Source of the DNA: Pelagicoccus sp. SDUM812005
GTDB taxonomy: Bacteria; Verrucomicrobiota; Verrucomicrobiia; Opitutales; Opitutaceae
Direction of reading: 5' to 3'
Assembly (NCBI RefSeq): GCF_031127875.1
Contig: NZ_JARXIA010000001.1
Coordinates: forward strand, 310,001-374,000
Length of the DNA: 64,000 nucleotides
The translations under genes were made by a program, and so were the position numbers. This document shows positions 44,335-52,476 of this stretch, piece after piece; position 1 is the first letter of the stretch, and each line of letters opens with the position of its first letter. A model generated the notes under the pieces. That model saw nothing but the letters and a program-made list of their open reading frames with translations. It was not told the origin of the DNA and ran no database searches.

Positions 44335-46467
44335 CTACTTCTTCTCCCAGACGGTGAGCTCGGCCACGTTGTGGTCGAAGGTGCGGGCGGTCTTGCGGAG
44401 CACGTATTCGATGTCCCTGGATTCGCCTAGCTGCTGGAAGTTGGCCGACAGGAGCTTTTCCAGCGTGTCGCGGGTGGTCACATTTTCTCCGTCGACCTTG
44501 AAGCCGCCGAGCCAGTGATCCTGTTCGGTGACGCTTTTCTGCCAGTCGTAGGTGGAGGAAACGACGAGCAGTCCGCCTGCGTTGAGTCGTTCGTGAACGG
44601 ACTCGAGGAACTTGGCGGGGTTGTAGGAGCGCTCGAGCAGCGTATCGAGCAGGATGAGGTCGTAGCCGGTGTAGATGGGCTTCAGGTTGGCGAGGTCGCC
44701 TTGCATGAATTCGACGTTGTCGCGTACGCAGTCGAGCCCGAGGTCCTGCAGGTTGGCTTGGTGGAAGGAGACGATTTCGCCTTCTTCGGGCAAGGTGTAC
44801 TGGGTGTAGCCTTTGTCCTTCATTTGCACGCCGATGCGGATCATGCGTGCGGAGAAGTCGATGCCGGTGACGGATTGGTAGCCGGCGGCGAGCTCGAAGG
44901 CGGAGCGACCGGTTTTGCAGCCGAGGGCGAGGGCTTTGCCGCGGGGACGCTTGGTGGCGAGGTCGAGGCAGACCTGGGCGATCTTCTCTGGGTAGTTGGC
45001 TACTCCGAAATACTCTTTGCCGTAGTTGAATTCGCAATACGGTACGACTTCGGGGTCGGTTTCCCAGGAGTCGTCGGGGATTTCTACGGGGGCGTCGCTT
45101 ACGATGTAGCGGAAGCCGGCGTGCTGGTAGAAGTGGCGGCGGAAGGCGTAGCGCGAGTCGCGCATGAGCTCGTTGCCGGTGGAGATCCAGGAGCCGCCTT
45201 TGATGATGTTGTGCTTGGTGTCGAAAGTCGGCGTGGAAAAGTCGTCGTAAAGCGGATGGATTTCGAAGCCGGCGTAACCGCGGATAGGCGTCTCGGTGTG
45301 TTGCCAGACGTTTCCGACGATGTCGTAGAAGCCGTGCTTGAACTCGTGGGTATCGACGGGCACGGAGGACGCAGGGCCTTCGAGGTTTAGGTTGCCCGGG
45401 GCTTTTTCCCATTCAGGAGCGTCCGGAAGTTCGCTGTAGTCGAGAAGTCGATACCATTCCTCTTCGGTGGGAAGCCGGACCGGTTGACCGGTTTTTGCGG
45501 CCTTCCAGTTGCAGAATGCTTTAGCCTCGAGGTAGTTGGTTTCGGCCGGCCAGGACCAAGGCATATCGATTTCCTTGAGCATGGCGCGGAATTTATAGCT
45601 GCCGTCTTTTTGCGGAAGCCAGAAGCGGGGGCAGGTGGCCTTTTCGTAGGTGACCCAGTTCCAGCCTTCCTCGGTCCAGTAGTCGCGAGTGGTGTATCCG
45701 CCGTCTTGCACGAACTCTAGGTATTCTTTATTGGATACGAGGTACTTGCTGGCGGAGAAGGTAGTGACGTCCTTGCTGTAGCTGCCGTATTCGTTGTCCC
45801 AGCCGTAGTAGGCGTCGTCGCGGGACTTGCCGAGCTTGACGGTGCCGCCGGGGACTTCGATGAGCTCGTTGGTGGCGGGGGCGTTGTCCCGGTCGCAGAT
45901 TTTCCAAGTCGGGTGCTGGCCGTCGAGCAGCTCGAGCGGGAGCTGGCGGATGAGCACGGAGCTTGTTTCGAGGTGGATGCGTTCGTGCTCGATGCCCATC
46001 ATAATGGGCCAGAAGGGGCTCTCCCAGCCGATGGGAAGGTTGATCGGGAGCTCTGTGATGAGATTGTCGATACAGTCGCGAACCTTTTGGCGGTATTCGC
46101 GTACGTTGTCGGGGTCGGGCCATTCGTAGTGGGACTCGTTGAGGTCGTCCCAGGACATTTCGTCGACTCCGATGGCGAAGATGGACTCGAAGCTCGGATT
46201 GATGCGATCGACCTGTTTGGCGAGCACCAGCTTGTTCATGAAGAAGGTGGCGGTGTGGCCGTAGTAGAAAATGAGCGGGTGGCGCAGGGCGTCGGCGCGG
46301 GTGCGGTAGGCGACTTTTTCGAGGAGGGGCTCGAAGAGGGCTTCGTAGGCGTCGTAGGTTTCGTGGAAGTAGCGACGGATCTCCTCGCGTTTTTCTTCCG
46401 GATCGCCTTCGGCGAGGTTGACCGTGTAGGGCGTCTTTATCTCGGAGGGGGCCGATTTCGTAATCAT
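44335..46467 (-). CDS. ovoA: 5-histidylcysteine sulfoxide synthase / mercaptohistidine methyltransferase (OvoA)
   Basis: A 710-residue ovothiol biosynthesis enzyme: a non-haem iron sulfoxide synthase joining His and Cys, fused to a SAM methyltransferase. DinB-like N-terminus with the iron triad HX3HXE in GIEHERIHLETSS (about 162-174) and YYGHTATFFMNKL; FGE-sulfatase-type domain at about 205-460 (VPGGTVKLGKSRDDAYYGWDN, RLPTEEEWYRLL, HNIIKGGSWISTG); methyltransferase at about 480-710 (GKALALGCKTGRSAFELA, GIDFSARMI, DHWLGGFKVDG). The linker before the methyltransferase (YCEFNYGKEYFG) departs from the FYETDK...LLFHYG form kept by the free paralogue at 7097-7846. Ovothiol is an antioxidant thiohistidine. 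A monocistronic gene. Confidence 0.92.
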   Translation of the reverse strand: MITKSAPSEIKTPYTVNLAEGDPEEKREEIRRYFHETYDAYEALFEPLLEKVAYRTRADALRHPLIFYYGHTATFFMNKLVLAKQVDRINPSFESIFAIGVDEMSWDDLNESHYEWPDPDNVREYRQKVRDCIDNLITELPINLPIGWESPFWPIMMGIEHERIHLETSSVLIRQLPLELLDGQHPTWKICDRDNAPATNELIEVPGGTVKLGKSRDDAYYGWDNEYGSYSKDVTTFSASKYLVSNKEYLEFVQDGGYTTRDYWTEEGWNWVTYEKATCPRFWLPQKDGSYKFRAMLKEIDMPWSWPAETNYLEAKAFCNWKAAKTGQPVRLPTEEEWYRLLDYSELPDAPEWEKAPGNLNLEGPASSVPVDTHEFKHGFYDIVGNVWQHTETPIRGYAGFEIHPLYDDFSTPTFDTKHNIIKGGSWISTGNELMRDSRYAFRRHFYQHAGFRYIVSDAPVEIPDDSWETDPEVVPYCEFNYGKEYFGVANYPEKIAQVCLDLATKRPRGKALALGCKTGRSAFELAAGYQSVTGIDFSARMIRIGVQMKDKGYTQYTLPEEGEIVSFHQANLQDLGLDCVRDNVEFMQGDLANLKPIYTGYDLILLDTLLERSYNPAKFLESVHERLNAGGLLVVSSTYDWQKSVTEQDHWLGGFKVDGENVTTRDTLEKLLSANFQQLGESRDIEYVLRKTARTFDHNVAELTVWEKK

Positions 46468-46640
46468 AGTAAGCTAGTCGGTTGGAGTTGTACCTTTGGG
46501 TACGAACGAGGTTTCAGGGCGGCTGCAGGTGAATCGGTTACCGATCCAAACGCGCAGTAGCGGACGAAAGGCAAGCGTAGCCAAAAGCGGTAGCGACTCA
46601 AGGGGAAGCTTGCTTTGGGCGCATGGTCCTGGGCGGAGCC

Positions 46641-46670
46641 AAAAAAAACGGCGCTCGAAAAGGAGCGCCG
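46641..46670 (-). terminator. Terminator downstream of the 46730-47185 gene
   Basis: CGGCGCTC (46649-46656) and GAGCGCCG (46663-46670) enclose GAAAAG. On the - strand the stem is followed by eight T's. It lies in the 262-bp region between ovoA and the small gene at 46730; no other gene is visible there. Confidence 0.88.
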
Positions 46671-46729
46671 GCTTGCGGTTTTCTTGGCTGCTTTTTGCCA
46701 GCCCATCTTTCCGGGGGGAAGCTGGGTGG

Positions 46730-47185
46730 CTAGAAGTCGCTCTCGATCTCGGGGATCTTGTTGTCGGTTTTGACGACGGTGACCGGGACCTTGTTTTTGA
46801 TGGCGATGTTTTGCTCCTTGAGGAAGCGGGCTCCGACAGCTTCGCAGGCTTCGCCAACGGTCTTGCAGGGGTACTTGCGGCCTTTCTTGGAAATGTTGTA
46901 TTCGTAGGTGGCGCGGATGAGGCGGTCCATGGTTTCGCCCACGGGATCGTCTTCGGGGATTTGGGCGACCCAGCCGACGTAGTCCTGGTCGGGAATGGTG
47001 CCGTTCGGGTCGGAGACGATGAGGACGAACTGTTTCTTGACGGTTGGCTCCTTGTTGGCCTTTTCCGCTTCCGCTTCCGCCGCTGCTTGTTCCTCGATCT
47101 GCTTGAGCACGGCTTGGATCATGTCCGGCTCGAGGTTGTTGTTGGTGAGGACTTCGTGAATCAGTTCTACGGAAACTTTTGGCAT
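46730..47185 (-). CDS. Conserved-looking protein of unknown function
   Basis: A 151-residue cytoplasmic protein that I do not recognise. Residues 1-35 look helical (VELIHEVLTNNNLEP, MIQAVLKQIEEQ), then an Ala/Glu coiled stretch (AAAEAEAEKANKE). The folded-looking core at 50-151 starts KKQFVLIVSDPNG, has YVGWVAQIPEDDP and CKTVGEACEAVGARFLK. The FVLIVSDP strand and later helices suggest an alpha/beta fold. Typical base composition, a clean start and a strong terminator support it as a real gene. It is divergent from the Nudix gene. Confidence 0.75.
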   Translation of the reverse strand: MPKVSVELIHEVLTNNNLEPDMIQAVLKQIEEQAAAEAEAEKANKEPTVKKQFVLIVSDPNGTIPDQDYVGWVAQIPEDDPVGETMDRLIRATYEYNISKKGRKYPCKTVGEACEAVGARFLKEQNIAIKNKVPVTVVKTDNKIPEIESDF

Positions 47186-47281
47186 GGTGGTATTTCGGAG
47201 ATTTTTTTACTCGTGTCGTGGTACGCGCTCTGCTGGCGTTTGTCTCTAACAGCCTTCTCAGATTTCCGCTCCTCCCACTCC

Positions 47282-47803
47282 ATGCAAGAAGATATTTTCG
47301 ACATCGTTGATGAAAACGATCAGGTCGTCGGTCAGGCGACCCGCTCCGAAGCCCACGCCAAGAAGCTGCGCCACCGCGCGGTGCACGTGTTGATCTTCAA
47401 TAAGGAAGGGGAAGTCTTTCTGCAGAAGCGCTCGCAGACGAAGGACACTTGGCCGGGGGCTTGGGATTCTTCCTGCTCGGGGCATGTGGACAGCGGCGAG
47501 GATTATTTGACTGCGGCCCATCGAGAGCTGCAGGAAGAGCTCGGCTACGAGCCGGAGCAGGAACTGGAGATGCTTTTCAAGCTGCTTCCCTGCGAAGAGA
47601 CGGGGGAGGAGTTCATCCATGTCTATCGAGTGACCGGCAACGGCCCGTTTCGCTTGAACCACGACGAGATCGAGATCGGGGAATGGAAGCCGATCTCAAA
47701 GCTGCTGGAAGGGGTGGGCTTCACTCCGGATCGTTACTCGAGCGCCTTGCGCTTGATCCTGGTCCGCTTGCAGGCGCTGCAGCTCCTGCCGACGACCTCT
47801 TAA
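47282..47803 (+). CDS. Nudix hydrolase, Idi/YfcD-like
   Basis: A 173-residue pyrophosphohydrolase. The Nudix box is complete: GHVDSGEDYLTAAHRELQEELGYE. Opening DIFDIVDENDQVVGQATRSE and FLQKRSQTKDTWPGAWD resemble IPP isomerase-like Nudix proteins (YfcD group) that cleave small nucleoside or isoprenoid diphosphates. The ATG at 47282 precedes the conserved start; the frame is open far upstream but that is antisense to another gene. It lies 12 bp before lpxA on the same strand. Confidence 0.88.
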   Translation: MQEDIFDIVDENDQVVGQATRSEAHAKKLRHRAVHVLIFNKEGEVFLQKRSQTKDTWPGAWDSSCSGHVDSGEDYLTAAHRELQEELGYEPEQELEMLFKLLPCEETGEEFIHVYRVTGNGPFRLNHDEIEIGEWKPISKLLEGVGFTPDRYSSALRLILVRLQALQLLPTTS

Positions 47804-47815
47804 TTTCTAAAGGCG

Positions 47816-48610
47816 ATGGCGAGTATTCACTCAAGCGCGATCGTTTCTTCCGAAGCTATCCTAGGCGAGGGGGTTGAGATCGGCCCGTATGCAATCGTCG
47901 AGGGCGACGTGGAGATCGGGGCGGGCTCCAAGCTGGAGGCCCATGCCGTTCTCAAGGACGGGGCTCGTATTGGAAAATCGGTTACAGTGGGAAATTTTGC
48001 CGTGGTGGCGGGCTTGCCTCAGGATTTGAGTTTCGATCCGTCGATCAGGACCTTTGCTCGAATTGGCGACAAGACGACCTTGCGCGAAGGCGTTACTATT
48101 AACCGAGCGACCAAGGAAGGCGGCTGCACGGTGGTAGGCGAGAGCTGCTTCGTGATGGCGGAGGCTCACGTGGGCCACGATTCGGTGGTGGGCAACAAAG
48201 TGGTGGTGGGCAATGCCAGCCTGCTCGGCGGGCATGTGAGCGTGGGCGACAGCGCCTTTCTGGGCGGCTGCTCGGGGATTCACCAATTCTGCCGCATCGG
48301 CGAGAGCGTCATGTTTGGCGGGCAGTCGACGGCGACTATGGACGTGGCTCCCTTTACGATTTTCGCGGAGCGCAACACCTTGTTCGGCTTGAATTTGGTG
48401 GGGTTGAGACGTCGCGGTTTTTCCAAGGAGACGATCGCGGAGCTGCAGCGGTGTTACCGTAAGGTTTTTCTGGGTACAGGAAATATGCGAGTATTAGCAG
48501 CTGAGGCGAAGGACGCGGGCGAGGGACTGTCGCCGGAGGCGGTCCGATTTCTCGACTTTTTTGCCGGCGGCAAGCGTGGCTTTGCGACGCCGGGGCGCTC
48601 GTCCAAATAA
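47816..48610 (+). CDS. lpxA: Acyl-ACP--UDP-N-acetylglucosamine O-acyltransferase
   Basis: A 264-residue trimeric left-handed beta-helix enzyme, first committed step of lipid A synthesis. N-terminal hexapeptide repeats (IHSSAIVSSEAILGEGVEIG), catalytic His in MAEAHVGHDSVVGNKV, GGCSGIHQFCRIG, and the C-terminal helical part from about 195 (FGLNLVGLRRRGFSKETI). It shows that the organism makes lipopolysaccharide. The usual neighbours fabZ and lpxB are not here; the gene follows a Nudix gene and precedes pdxA by 6 bp. Confidence 0.94.
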   Translation: MASIHSSAIVSSEAILGEGVEIGPYAIVEGDVEIGAGSKLEAHAVLKDGARIGKSVTVGNFAVVAGLPQDLSFDPSIRTFARIGDKTTLREGVTINRATKEGGCTVVGESCFVMAEAHVGHDSVVGNKVVVGNASLLGGHVSVGDSAFLGGCSGIHQFCRIGESVMFGGQSTATMDVAPFTIFAERNTLFGLNLVGLRRRGFSKETIAELQRCYRKVFLGTGNMRVLAAEAKDAGEGLSPEAVRFLDFFAGGKRGFATPGRSSK

Positions 48611-48616
48611 TTTGCC

Positions 48617-49531
48617 ATGAGACGAATAGCTATTACCTGCGGCGATCCTTCCGGTCTCGGTCCAGAATTGATCGAGGCCTGCTTGCGAGAGGAGGATTAT
48701 GGGGATGCCCGCTTCGTCGTATTTGGAAGCAGGGCTTGGTGCGAGCGTCTGGAGGCGGCCGGAGGCGGGCGCGTGCGCGGGGTCGCTTTGAGCGATGCGG
48801 ACTTCGTTGCCGGAACGCCGAACCCCGAGGGGGCACGTTTGGCGATCGCTGCCATGGAGGCAGCGGCCAAGGCCTGCGTCGATGGCGAGTGCGACGCGGT
48901 GGTGACCGGTCCGATTTCTAAGGCCTTGTGCGTGGAGGTCGGTTATCCCTTTCCCGGCCAGACTGAATTTTTTGCGGACCGTTGGGGTGGAGATCCCACC
49001 ATGGCTTTCGTGGGCGAGCACTTGAAGCTTTGTTTGGCGACCTGGCATATCCCTTTGTCGGCGGTGCCGGCGGCCCTGGACGAGCTGACGTTTAAGCGCA
49101 GCGTGCGTTCCGCGAGCCAGCTGGGGCAGCGGTTGGGTTTCGACCAGCCGCGCATCTTGGTTTGCGGCTTGAATCCGCACGCAGGGGAAGGGGGCTTGCT
49201 CGGGAGCGAGGAGATGGAGCGCCTGAATCCGTGGCTGGCGGAACTGCGCGAGGAGTTGCCGTCCGCGTCGATCGAAGATTGCGTTCCCGGGGATACGGCA
49301 TTTGGACGGGCCATGAAGGGGCAGGCGGACGTGTTGGTGGCGCTTTACCACGACCAAGGCTTGGCACCTTTTAAGGCGGTGGATTTCGATAGCGGGGTGA
49401 ATGTGACCCTGGGGCTCAAGCACTTGCGGGTCAGTCCGGACCATGGAACTGGCTTCGAGATCGCCGGCAAGGGGATCGCCAGCAAGGGCAGTACGCACCA
49501 TGCGATCCAGTTGGCTTGCCGCATGAAGTAG
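48617..49531 (+). CDS. pdxA: 4-hydroxythreonine-4-phosphate dehydrogenase
   Basis: A 304-residue NAD-dependent Zn enzyme of the DXP-dependent pyridoxal phosphate route. PdxA motifs: IAITCGDPSGLGPELIE, CDAVVTGPISKAL, FPGQTEFFADRWGG, the zinc-binding GLNPHAGEGGLLGSEE, ALYHDQGLAPFKAVDF and SPDHGTGFEIAG. It starts 6 bp after lpxA, so the two are probably co-transcribed. The PLP made serves, among others, the exported aminotransferase in this window. Confidence 0.94.
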   Translation: MRRIAITCGDPSGLGPELIEACLREEDYGDARFVVFGSRAWCERLEAAGGGRVRGVALSDADFVAGTPNPEGARLAIAAMEAAAKACVDGECDAVVTGPISKALCVEVGYPFPGQTEFFADRWGGDPTMAFVGEHLKLCLATWHIPLSAVPAALDELTFKRSVRSASQLGQRLGFDQPRILVCGLNPHAGEGGLLGSEEMERLNPWLAELREELPSASIEDCVPGDTAFGRAMKGQADVLVALYHDQGLAPFKAVDFDSGVNVTLGLKHLRVSPDHGTGFEIAGKGIASKGSTHHAIQLACRMK

Positions 49532-49597
49532 CGGCGGGACGCGGACGAGCGTCAGGCTGGACTTGATTTTGCGGAAAGACGCACCGATATTCCCGCC

Positions 49598-49975
49598 GTG
49601 CCAGAACAAGATGCAATTCAGTTGCCCGAGGGCGTTCGCAAAGGCGACGAGCGCCTGATCAAGCTCACCGCCGCCGCCGTAGCGAAGGTCGCGAAGCTCG
49701 CGGCCAAGGAGGCGGACAAGCCGTTCTTACGAGTCGGCATTTCCGGCGGCGGTTGCAATGGCCTCTCCTACAAGATGCGCTTCGTCGAGAACGCGAAGAA
49801 GGGGGATATCCTGGTGGATTTTGGCGGCGCCCAGGTGATCGTCGACAGCAAGAGCGCCCTTTATTTGAAGGGGACGCATCTCGATTATTCGGATGCCTTG
49901 ATTTCCGGCGGCTTCAAGTTCAGCAACCCGAACGCGACCTCGAGCTGTTCCTGCGGGGAGAGCTTCAGCGTTTAA
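49598..49975 (+). CDS. A-type iron-sulfur carrier protein (IscA/SufA/ErpA family)
   Basis: A 125-residue Fe-S carrier: IKLTAAAVAKVAKLAAKE, GISGGGCNGLSYKM with the first Cys ligand, and the closing SSCSCGESFSV with the Cys pair. A GTG at 49598 is used. The N-terminal 20 residues are longer than usual. It probably passes clusters assembled by the SufBCD complex encoded at 53.8-57.4 kb, though it is not in that operon. Subtype is not decided by sequence alone. Confidence 0.92.
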   Translation: MPEQDAIQLPEGVRKGDERLIKLTAAAVAKVAKLAAKEADKPFLRVGISGGGCNGLSYKMRFVENAKKGDILVDFGGAQVIVDSKSALYLKGTHLDYSDALISGGFKFSNPNATSSCSCGESFSV

Positions 49976-50115
49976 GGGAAATCTCGTATTTGGCTGGGCG
50001 GGAGGGCGTTTGTCACTTGGATTTCAAGAGTTTAGGCGTGATTAGTGTTGATCATGAGGGGAAAGCCGCGATTAGATGCTGCTTTCATTTGATTTAATCG
50101 AAGTACAAATATTGA

Positions 50116-50793
50116 ATGCCAAAGCCACGAGGTAAGCGTAGACCCCCACGTAAAGTAGACCCATTCGCCCAAATTCGGCGAAATCACCGTATTCGGGTTC
50201 CCAAAATCCGAGTCGTAGGACCGGACGGAAAGCAGTACGGTGTAATGGACACAAAAGAGGCTTTGGAAGTCGCACAAGGAGCAGGACTCGATTTGGTCGA
50301 AGTCGCGGCTCAGGCTCGTCCTCCGGTCTGTCGCATCATGGACTTCGGCAAGTACGTGTACGAGCAGCAGAAGAAGTCCAAGGACAGCAAGACGACTTCG
50401 AGCAAGGTGAAGGAAGTCAAGTTCCGCCCGCGGGTGGAGCAGCACGACTACGAAACCAAGCTGCGTCGCGCCGAGCTCTTCCTCTCCAAGGGCAACAAGC
50501 TCAAGCTCACTCTTTCCTTCCGCGGTCGCGAAATGTCGCACACGGAAATCGGATTCGAAACCATTCGCCGCGCGATCGCCGATCTCGAGACGATGGGGCA
50601 TGCCGACAACCAGCCCCGTTTGATCGGCCGCAATATCAACGTAATGGTTTCGCCACTACCGGCCAACAAGCGCAAGCCGAAGTTCCTCCGCGAGGACGAC
50701 GACCACGACGAAATCGAAGCTTCCGAGCACCATGACGAAGATCATGGCGACGACGATGCGGACGACGTGGTAGGCGAAGACGCCAAGGAGTAG
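50116..50793 (+). CDS. infC: Translation initiation factor IF-3 with acidic/His-rich tail
   Basis: A 225-residue IF-3. N-domain: RRNHRIRVPKIRVVGPDGKQ, DTKEALEVAQGAGLDLVEVA, PPVCRIMDFGKYVYEQQKK; C-domain: VKEVKFRPRVEQHDYETKL and MSHTEIGFETIRR. About 30-35 extra C-terminal residues are dominated by Asp, Glu and His (HDEIEASEHHDEDHGDDDAD), beyond the usual length of about 180. An ATG is used in place of the AUU/AUC often seen in infC. rpmI and rplT, normally next, are absent; an amidase gene follows. A CGATTA/TAATCG inverted repeat lies in the 140-bp upstream region. Confidence 0.95.
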   Translation: MPKPRGKRRPPRKVDPFAQIRRNHRIRVPKIRVVGPDGKQYGVMDTKEALEVAQGAGLDLVEVAAQARPPVCRIMDFGKYVYEQQKKSKDSKTTSSKVKEVKFRPRVEQHDYETKLRRAELFLSKGNKLKLTLSFRGREMSHTEIGFETIRRAIADLETMGHADNQPRLIGRNINVMVSPLPANKRKPKFLREDDDHDEIEASEHHDEDHGDDDADDVVGEDAKE

Positions 50794-50828
50794 TTGATCG
50801 AAACGGATCGCTGATTTCCAAAACACGG

Positions 50829-51959
50829 ATGCATCTTTTCAATCGAAGCGGCACGCTCACAGTAGTAGGCGTTGCCGCTTCTTTTTTGTTTAGCGGTTGC
50901 CAGAGCACGAACTCCGACCAGGCCGAGGAGACGGGGGAATTCGTGCCTCCGGTCCAGGCTGCTCCGGTGGAGCTCCAAAGCGAGGTGCCGAGCGAGGAGG
51001 ACATCGCCAAACCGAACGAGGCGGAACTTCGGGAGTTGGAAGAGGCTTTGGCCGCGGAGGCTCAATCTAGGTTGAAAGAGCCGCGTTCGCTCTCCGAGCA
51101 GGCCAAGTTTTTCGGAGCGAAGGCGACTCGCCTTGCGGAGACGAAGCAGTGGAAGCTGAGCAAGGGAGACCGGACGCTGATCCTGAAGGAAGATAGCCGC
51201 ATCGCTCAGCTCGATGGGGTGAAGGTCATCTTGGACGCGCCGTTGAAACGGGTTCGCGGCAATTGGCTGCTAGGGGAGAGCGATCGCCGGATCGTGCTCA
51301 ATTCCGCGTTTGGAGCCTCGAAGGCCGGAGGCATTGGCGCGGGAACGATCGTGATTGATCCGGGGCACGGAGGCATTCACGACGGCGCCAAGAACGAGCG
51401 GATCGGCATCAAGGAGAAGGAGTTGGCGCTCGACGTTTCGCTTCGGCTTCAAGGGCACCTCGAGGCTCAGGGCTTCAAGGTCGTGCTCACCCGTTACGAC
51501 GATCGCCATATCGAATTGAAGGACCGGCCCAGCGTTGCCAACGGTTTGAAGGCGGACCTTTTCGTCAGCGTGCATTTCAACGCGGCTGGCAAGCCGGAGC
51601 CGGTGGGGCTGGAGACTTACATGTTTACGCCAGCTGGCTATCCCAGCAGTTCGGCCACGGAAGTGGGAGACGACGCGATCCCTTATCCTGCGAACGGCTT
51701 GGATCTGCAGAATTTCGAGTTGGCCTACGCTATCCAGAAGTCGATGCTGACGCGGCTGGGTCGCGAGGATCGGGGCGTTAAAAAGGGTCGCTGGGCAGTT
51801 CTGAAGACTTTGGAATGCCCGGGAGTCTTGGTGGAGTGCGGGTTTGTTTCCAACGATGACGAAGCCTTGCTGGTAAGTACGGCTGGCTATCGGGAGCGAG
51901 TCGCCCAGGCTTTGGCGGAGGCTATCCTTGGATACGCAGGGGTGGAAGCGGATAGCTAG
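50829..51959 (+). CDS. N-acetylmuramoyl-L-alanine amidase lipoprotein (Amidase_3)
   Basis: A 376-residue lipoprotein (lipobox LFSGC, Cys24). An acidic linker precedes an uncharacterised segment, and the zinc amidase domain occupies about 170-372: VIDPGHGGIHDGA, IGIKEKELALDV, LFVSVHFNAAG and VLVECGFVSNDDEA supply the His, Glu, His ligands and the catalytic Glu. It splits the amide between MurNAc and the stem peptide during cell separation or recycling. There is no LysM or AMIN domain; the region at 85-165 (QWKLSKGDRTLILKEDSR) may replace AMIN. Located 35 bp after infC. Confidence 0.9.
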   Translation: MHLFNRSGTLTVVGVAASFLFSGCQSTNSDQAEETGEFVPPVQAAPVELQSEVPSEEDIAKPNEAELRELEEALAAEAQSRLKEPRSLSEQAKFFGAKATRLAETKQWKLSKGDRTLILKEDSRIAQLDGVKVILDAPLKRVRGNWLLGESDRRIVLNSAFGASKAGGIGAGTIVIDPGHGGIHDGAKNERIGIKEKELALDVSLRLQGHLEAQGFKVVLTRYDDRHIELKDRPSVANGLKADLFVSVHFNAAGKPEPVGLETYMFTPAGYPSSSATEVGDDAIPYPANGLDLQNFELAYAIQKSMLTRLGREDRGVKKGRWAVLKTLECPGVLVECGFVSNDDEALLVSTAGYRERVAQALAEAILGYAGVEADS

Positions 51960-51974
51960 GCGAAGCGATTCGGC

Positions 51975-52364
51975 ATGGACTTGAAGTCGATACTTATCGT
52001 GGGGCTGGGAAGCGCGCTCGGCGGCAGCTTGCGATACGTGACGGTGCTTTGGGTGGACCGGAAGGCGACGGGGGATTTTCCGTTCAGCGTCTTGGTGGCA
52101 AATGTCGTGGGCTCTTTTTTGATCGGGCTGCTGCTTCCTTTGTATTCAAAGTTTGGATGGGGCAAGGATGAGGCGGTTCCGCTCTTTTTGTCTTTCGGTT
52201 TGCTCGGGGGCTATACCACTTTTTCGACCTTTTCGCTGCAGACGCTCAAGCTCTTGCAAGGGGGCTACTATGGTTTGGCGGGCTTGAATGCGGCGGGGAG
52301 TTTCGTGGCTTGCTTGTTGGCAGTCTTTTGCGGCTGGAAGCTAGGGCAGCTTTTGTGGGGCTAG
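51975..52364 (+). CDS. crcB: Fluoride channel CrcB/FluC
   Basis: A 129-residue membrane protein with four helices. FluC motifs: GLGSALGGSLRYVTVL, VANVVGSFLIG with the pore Asn, and GLLGGYTTFSTFSLQT with the Phe box. It works as an antiparallel dimer releasing cytoplasmic fluoride. It starts 15 bp after the amidase stop, leaving no room for a fluoride riboswitch, so expression follows the upstream gene. Confidence 0.93.
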   Translation: MDLKSILIVGLGSALGGSLRYVTVLWVDRKATGDFPFSVLVANVVGSFLIGLLLPLYSKFGWGKDEAVPLFLSFGLLGGYTTFSTFSLQTLKLLQGGYYGLAGLNAAGSFVACLLAVFCGWKLGQLLWG

Positions 52365-52417
52365 GGTATCGATCCTGCATCGCGGTCACAGGCTAAGGCG
52401 GGCGGCGCTACGGAATG

Positions 52418-52455
52418 AAAAAGCCGCGTTCCAGATCTTGGATACGCGGCTTTGT
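52418..52455. terminator. Bidirectional terminator between crcB and clpP
   Basis: AAAGCCGCGT and ACGCGGCTTT form a long stem with an inner CCA/TGG extension and a GATCT-type loop, flanked by A's on the left (T's for the - strand) and TTTG on the right. It ends clpP on the - strand and perhaps crcB on the +. The right arm carries TGGATACG; the left arm is its complement less one base, leaving a single bulge. Confidence 0.85.
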
Positions 52456-52476
52456 TGAAATGATTTTTCGTTCGGA

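Noticed and set aside
46496-47281. Long N-terminal extension of the Nudix gene
   Set aside because: Antisense to the 151-residue gene and crossing its terminator; the Nudix fold starts at 47282.
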